DNA from: Monoraphidium neglectum
Lineage: Eukaryota; Chlorophyta; Chlorophyceae; Sphaeropleales; Selenastraceae
NCBI RefSeq assembly: GCF_000611645.1
Contig: NW_014013491.1
Coordinates: 1 to 34,316 of the forward strand
Reading direction: 5' to 3'
Length of the DNA: 34,316 bases
Part shown: positions 33,402 through 34,316 of the stretch, piece by piece
Layout of the letters: the number at the start of each line of letters is the position of its first letter
How positions within the stretch are numbered: the first letter of the stretch is position 1
Translations under genes and position numbers: made by a program
The notes under the pieces: generated by a model
What the model saw: only the letters and a program-made list of their open reading frames with translations
Databases searched by the model: none
What the model was told of the DNA's origin: nothing

Positions 33402-34316
33402 TAGCTGGGGCTGCTGTTGCTGCTGCTTTGCCTGCAGCTCTTGCAGCTGCTGCTGCTGCTGCTGCAGCTGCTCCTGAAGGGCCTGCACCTGAGCCTGCTT
33501 GGCGTGCTGTGCCTGCAGCGCCCGCACCGCCTGCAGCTGCTGCTGGAGAGAGTCTATGTGCTCCATCTGTGCGTGGTGGTGCAGCTGCTTGGCCTGGTGC
33601 ACCTGCTGGGCCTGCAGCGCCTGAAGCCTCTCCTGAACCGCCTGCAGCTGTGCCTGAAGCGCCTGCTGTTGCTGCAGCAGTGAATGCTGCTGCTGCTGGG
33701 GGTGGTGGCCATGACCAGCCCACGCGTGGGCGTGAGGCGCCTGCCCGGCTTGGTGCTGAGCGGCCATCGCCGTGGCCACCTGCCCAGCATGTTGACCAGA
33801 ACCGCCGCCGCTGCCGTCGCTGCCATTGTTGCGGGCCAACGGGCTGCCCGTTGCATTGGTTGCTGCCGCAAGAACATTTAAGCCGCCGCTGCTGCCGCTG
33901 CTCTGCAGGCTGCTAGTACCCGGCACTGGTGGAGGCGCACGCACGGGAGCTGGCCTCAGCTCTGCTGCAGGCGTTGGCCGAGCCTGGTGGCCCGGTGCAG
34001 CCGCTGGCACTGTGATGGGCGGTGGAGTGAGGGCTGATGCGCGGGGGCTTGAGTCGTTAAACCCCGCCCAGTCCACTGCGGGGTCAAAGCTGCCGCCGCC
34101 CACAAGGCTCCCGTGTACCGACGTGCGTGCGCTGCCACCGCTGTCTGCCACTATATTTTGCTGAGCGGCTGCCGCATAACCTGACAGCGCCGCTGCTGGG
34201 CTACCGCTCGTAGGGTTCAAGAGGTGGGGTGCCACAGGAGGCGGCGCAATAGGCGGGATGGTGGGCGCAGACGCTCTGCCCCCAGCAGAGCTTCTGCTGC
34301 CAGCGTCACCCTGCGG
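32592..34316 (-). CDS. Q-rich coiled-coil protein, unknown family (3' part; starts beyond right edge)
   Basis: Not recognised. Minus-strand exons: beyond 34316 to 33240, then 33071-32592; at least 519 residues. The frame is open to the window edge without an ATG start (the first M-like codon at 34235 is GTG), so the true N-terminus is outside. The first 170 visible residues are Ser/Gly/Pro/Ala-rich. A long Gln-rich coiled coil follows (heptad text such as LQAQLQAVQERLQALQAQ and QLQELQAKQ), then YPHISPAIDGGAALSELRYLL. A second coiled coil (DQNQAFVIRIKQLESHIVAQ) and a Ser/Pro-rich tail ending in FWSTYTSS complete it. The 168-nt intron 33072-33239 has GTGAGA and TTTCTCAG ends but no stop codons and a length divisible by three; removing it joins the coiled coils cleanly. 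The conserved-looking SELRYLLLGEVDKLRSQ region may be the best handle for homology. Confidence 0.7.
33366..33475. repeat. CTG tracts coding Gln runs in the Q-rich protein
   Basis: CTG/TTG runs at about 33370-33398, 33413-33428 and 33447-33468, read on the minus strand as poly-Gln inside the coiled-coil region. Confidence 0.9.

Overview
This window is nuclear DNA from a eukaryote, most likely a core chlorophyte green alga. Base composition is GC-rich, genes are short and split by many GT-AG introns with C-rich 3' ends, and CAG/CTG and CA microsatellites are frequent. Several genes carry the TGTAA polyadenylation signal typical of green algae just past the stop codon. The proteins recognised (DRP1-type dynamin, gamma-glutamyl hydrolase, APY3-7-like apyrase, DP, GTE-type bromodomain protein) fit the green lineage. 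There are no bacterial operons, rRNA genes, CRISPR arrays or intact transposons. I reconstructed exons by hand from splice consensus, reading phase and family similarity. Phases close in all eight genes that lie fully inside the window.

Layout, left to right: (1) the 5' part of a dynamin-related GTPase gene (-, <1-4225). (2) A 1.8 kb divergent spacer with a CCG/CTG microsatellite and a short coding-like remnant. (3) An epoxide-hydrolase-type alpha/beta hydrolase (+, 6030-7818) with about 39 CAG units in intron 1. (4) A 12-exon gamma-glutamyl hydrolase (-, 8428-11779) with an 18-nt microexon. (5) A TMEM230-like membrane protein (-, 12357-13133). (6) A kelch propeller protein fused to a C-terminal DUF5522/C1orf53-type cysteine motif (+, 13294-16063). 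(7) A bromodomain-NET protein (-, 16129-20337). (8) A secreted cysteine-rich protein with repeated CC motifs (+, 20817-23330). (9) A membrane GDA1/CD39 apyrase with a very large Q/E-rich insertion (-, 24084-27538). (10) The E2F partner DP (+, 29166-31718). (11) The 3' part of a Q-rich coiled-coil protein gene (-, 32592->34316).

The genes form head-to-head pairs (1/3, 5/6, 7/8, 9/10) and tail-to-tail pairs (3/4, 6/7, 8/9, 10/11), so spacers are either shared promoters or shared 3' ends. They do not make up one pathway: they cover membrane scission, detoxification, folate turnover, endomembrane biology, chromatin reading, cell-cycle transcription and nucleotide hydrolysis. I found no convincing new multi-gene system. 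The items most worth a second look are the kelch-DUF5522 fusion, the secreted protein with about one CC motif per exon, the organelle-like AT-rich insert in a dynamin intron, a perfect 12-bp hairpin in an apyrase intron, and several unusual introns (GC-AG, stop-free 3n, microexon).
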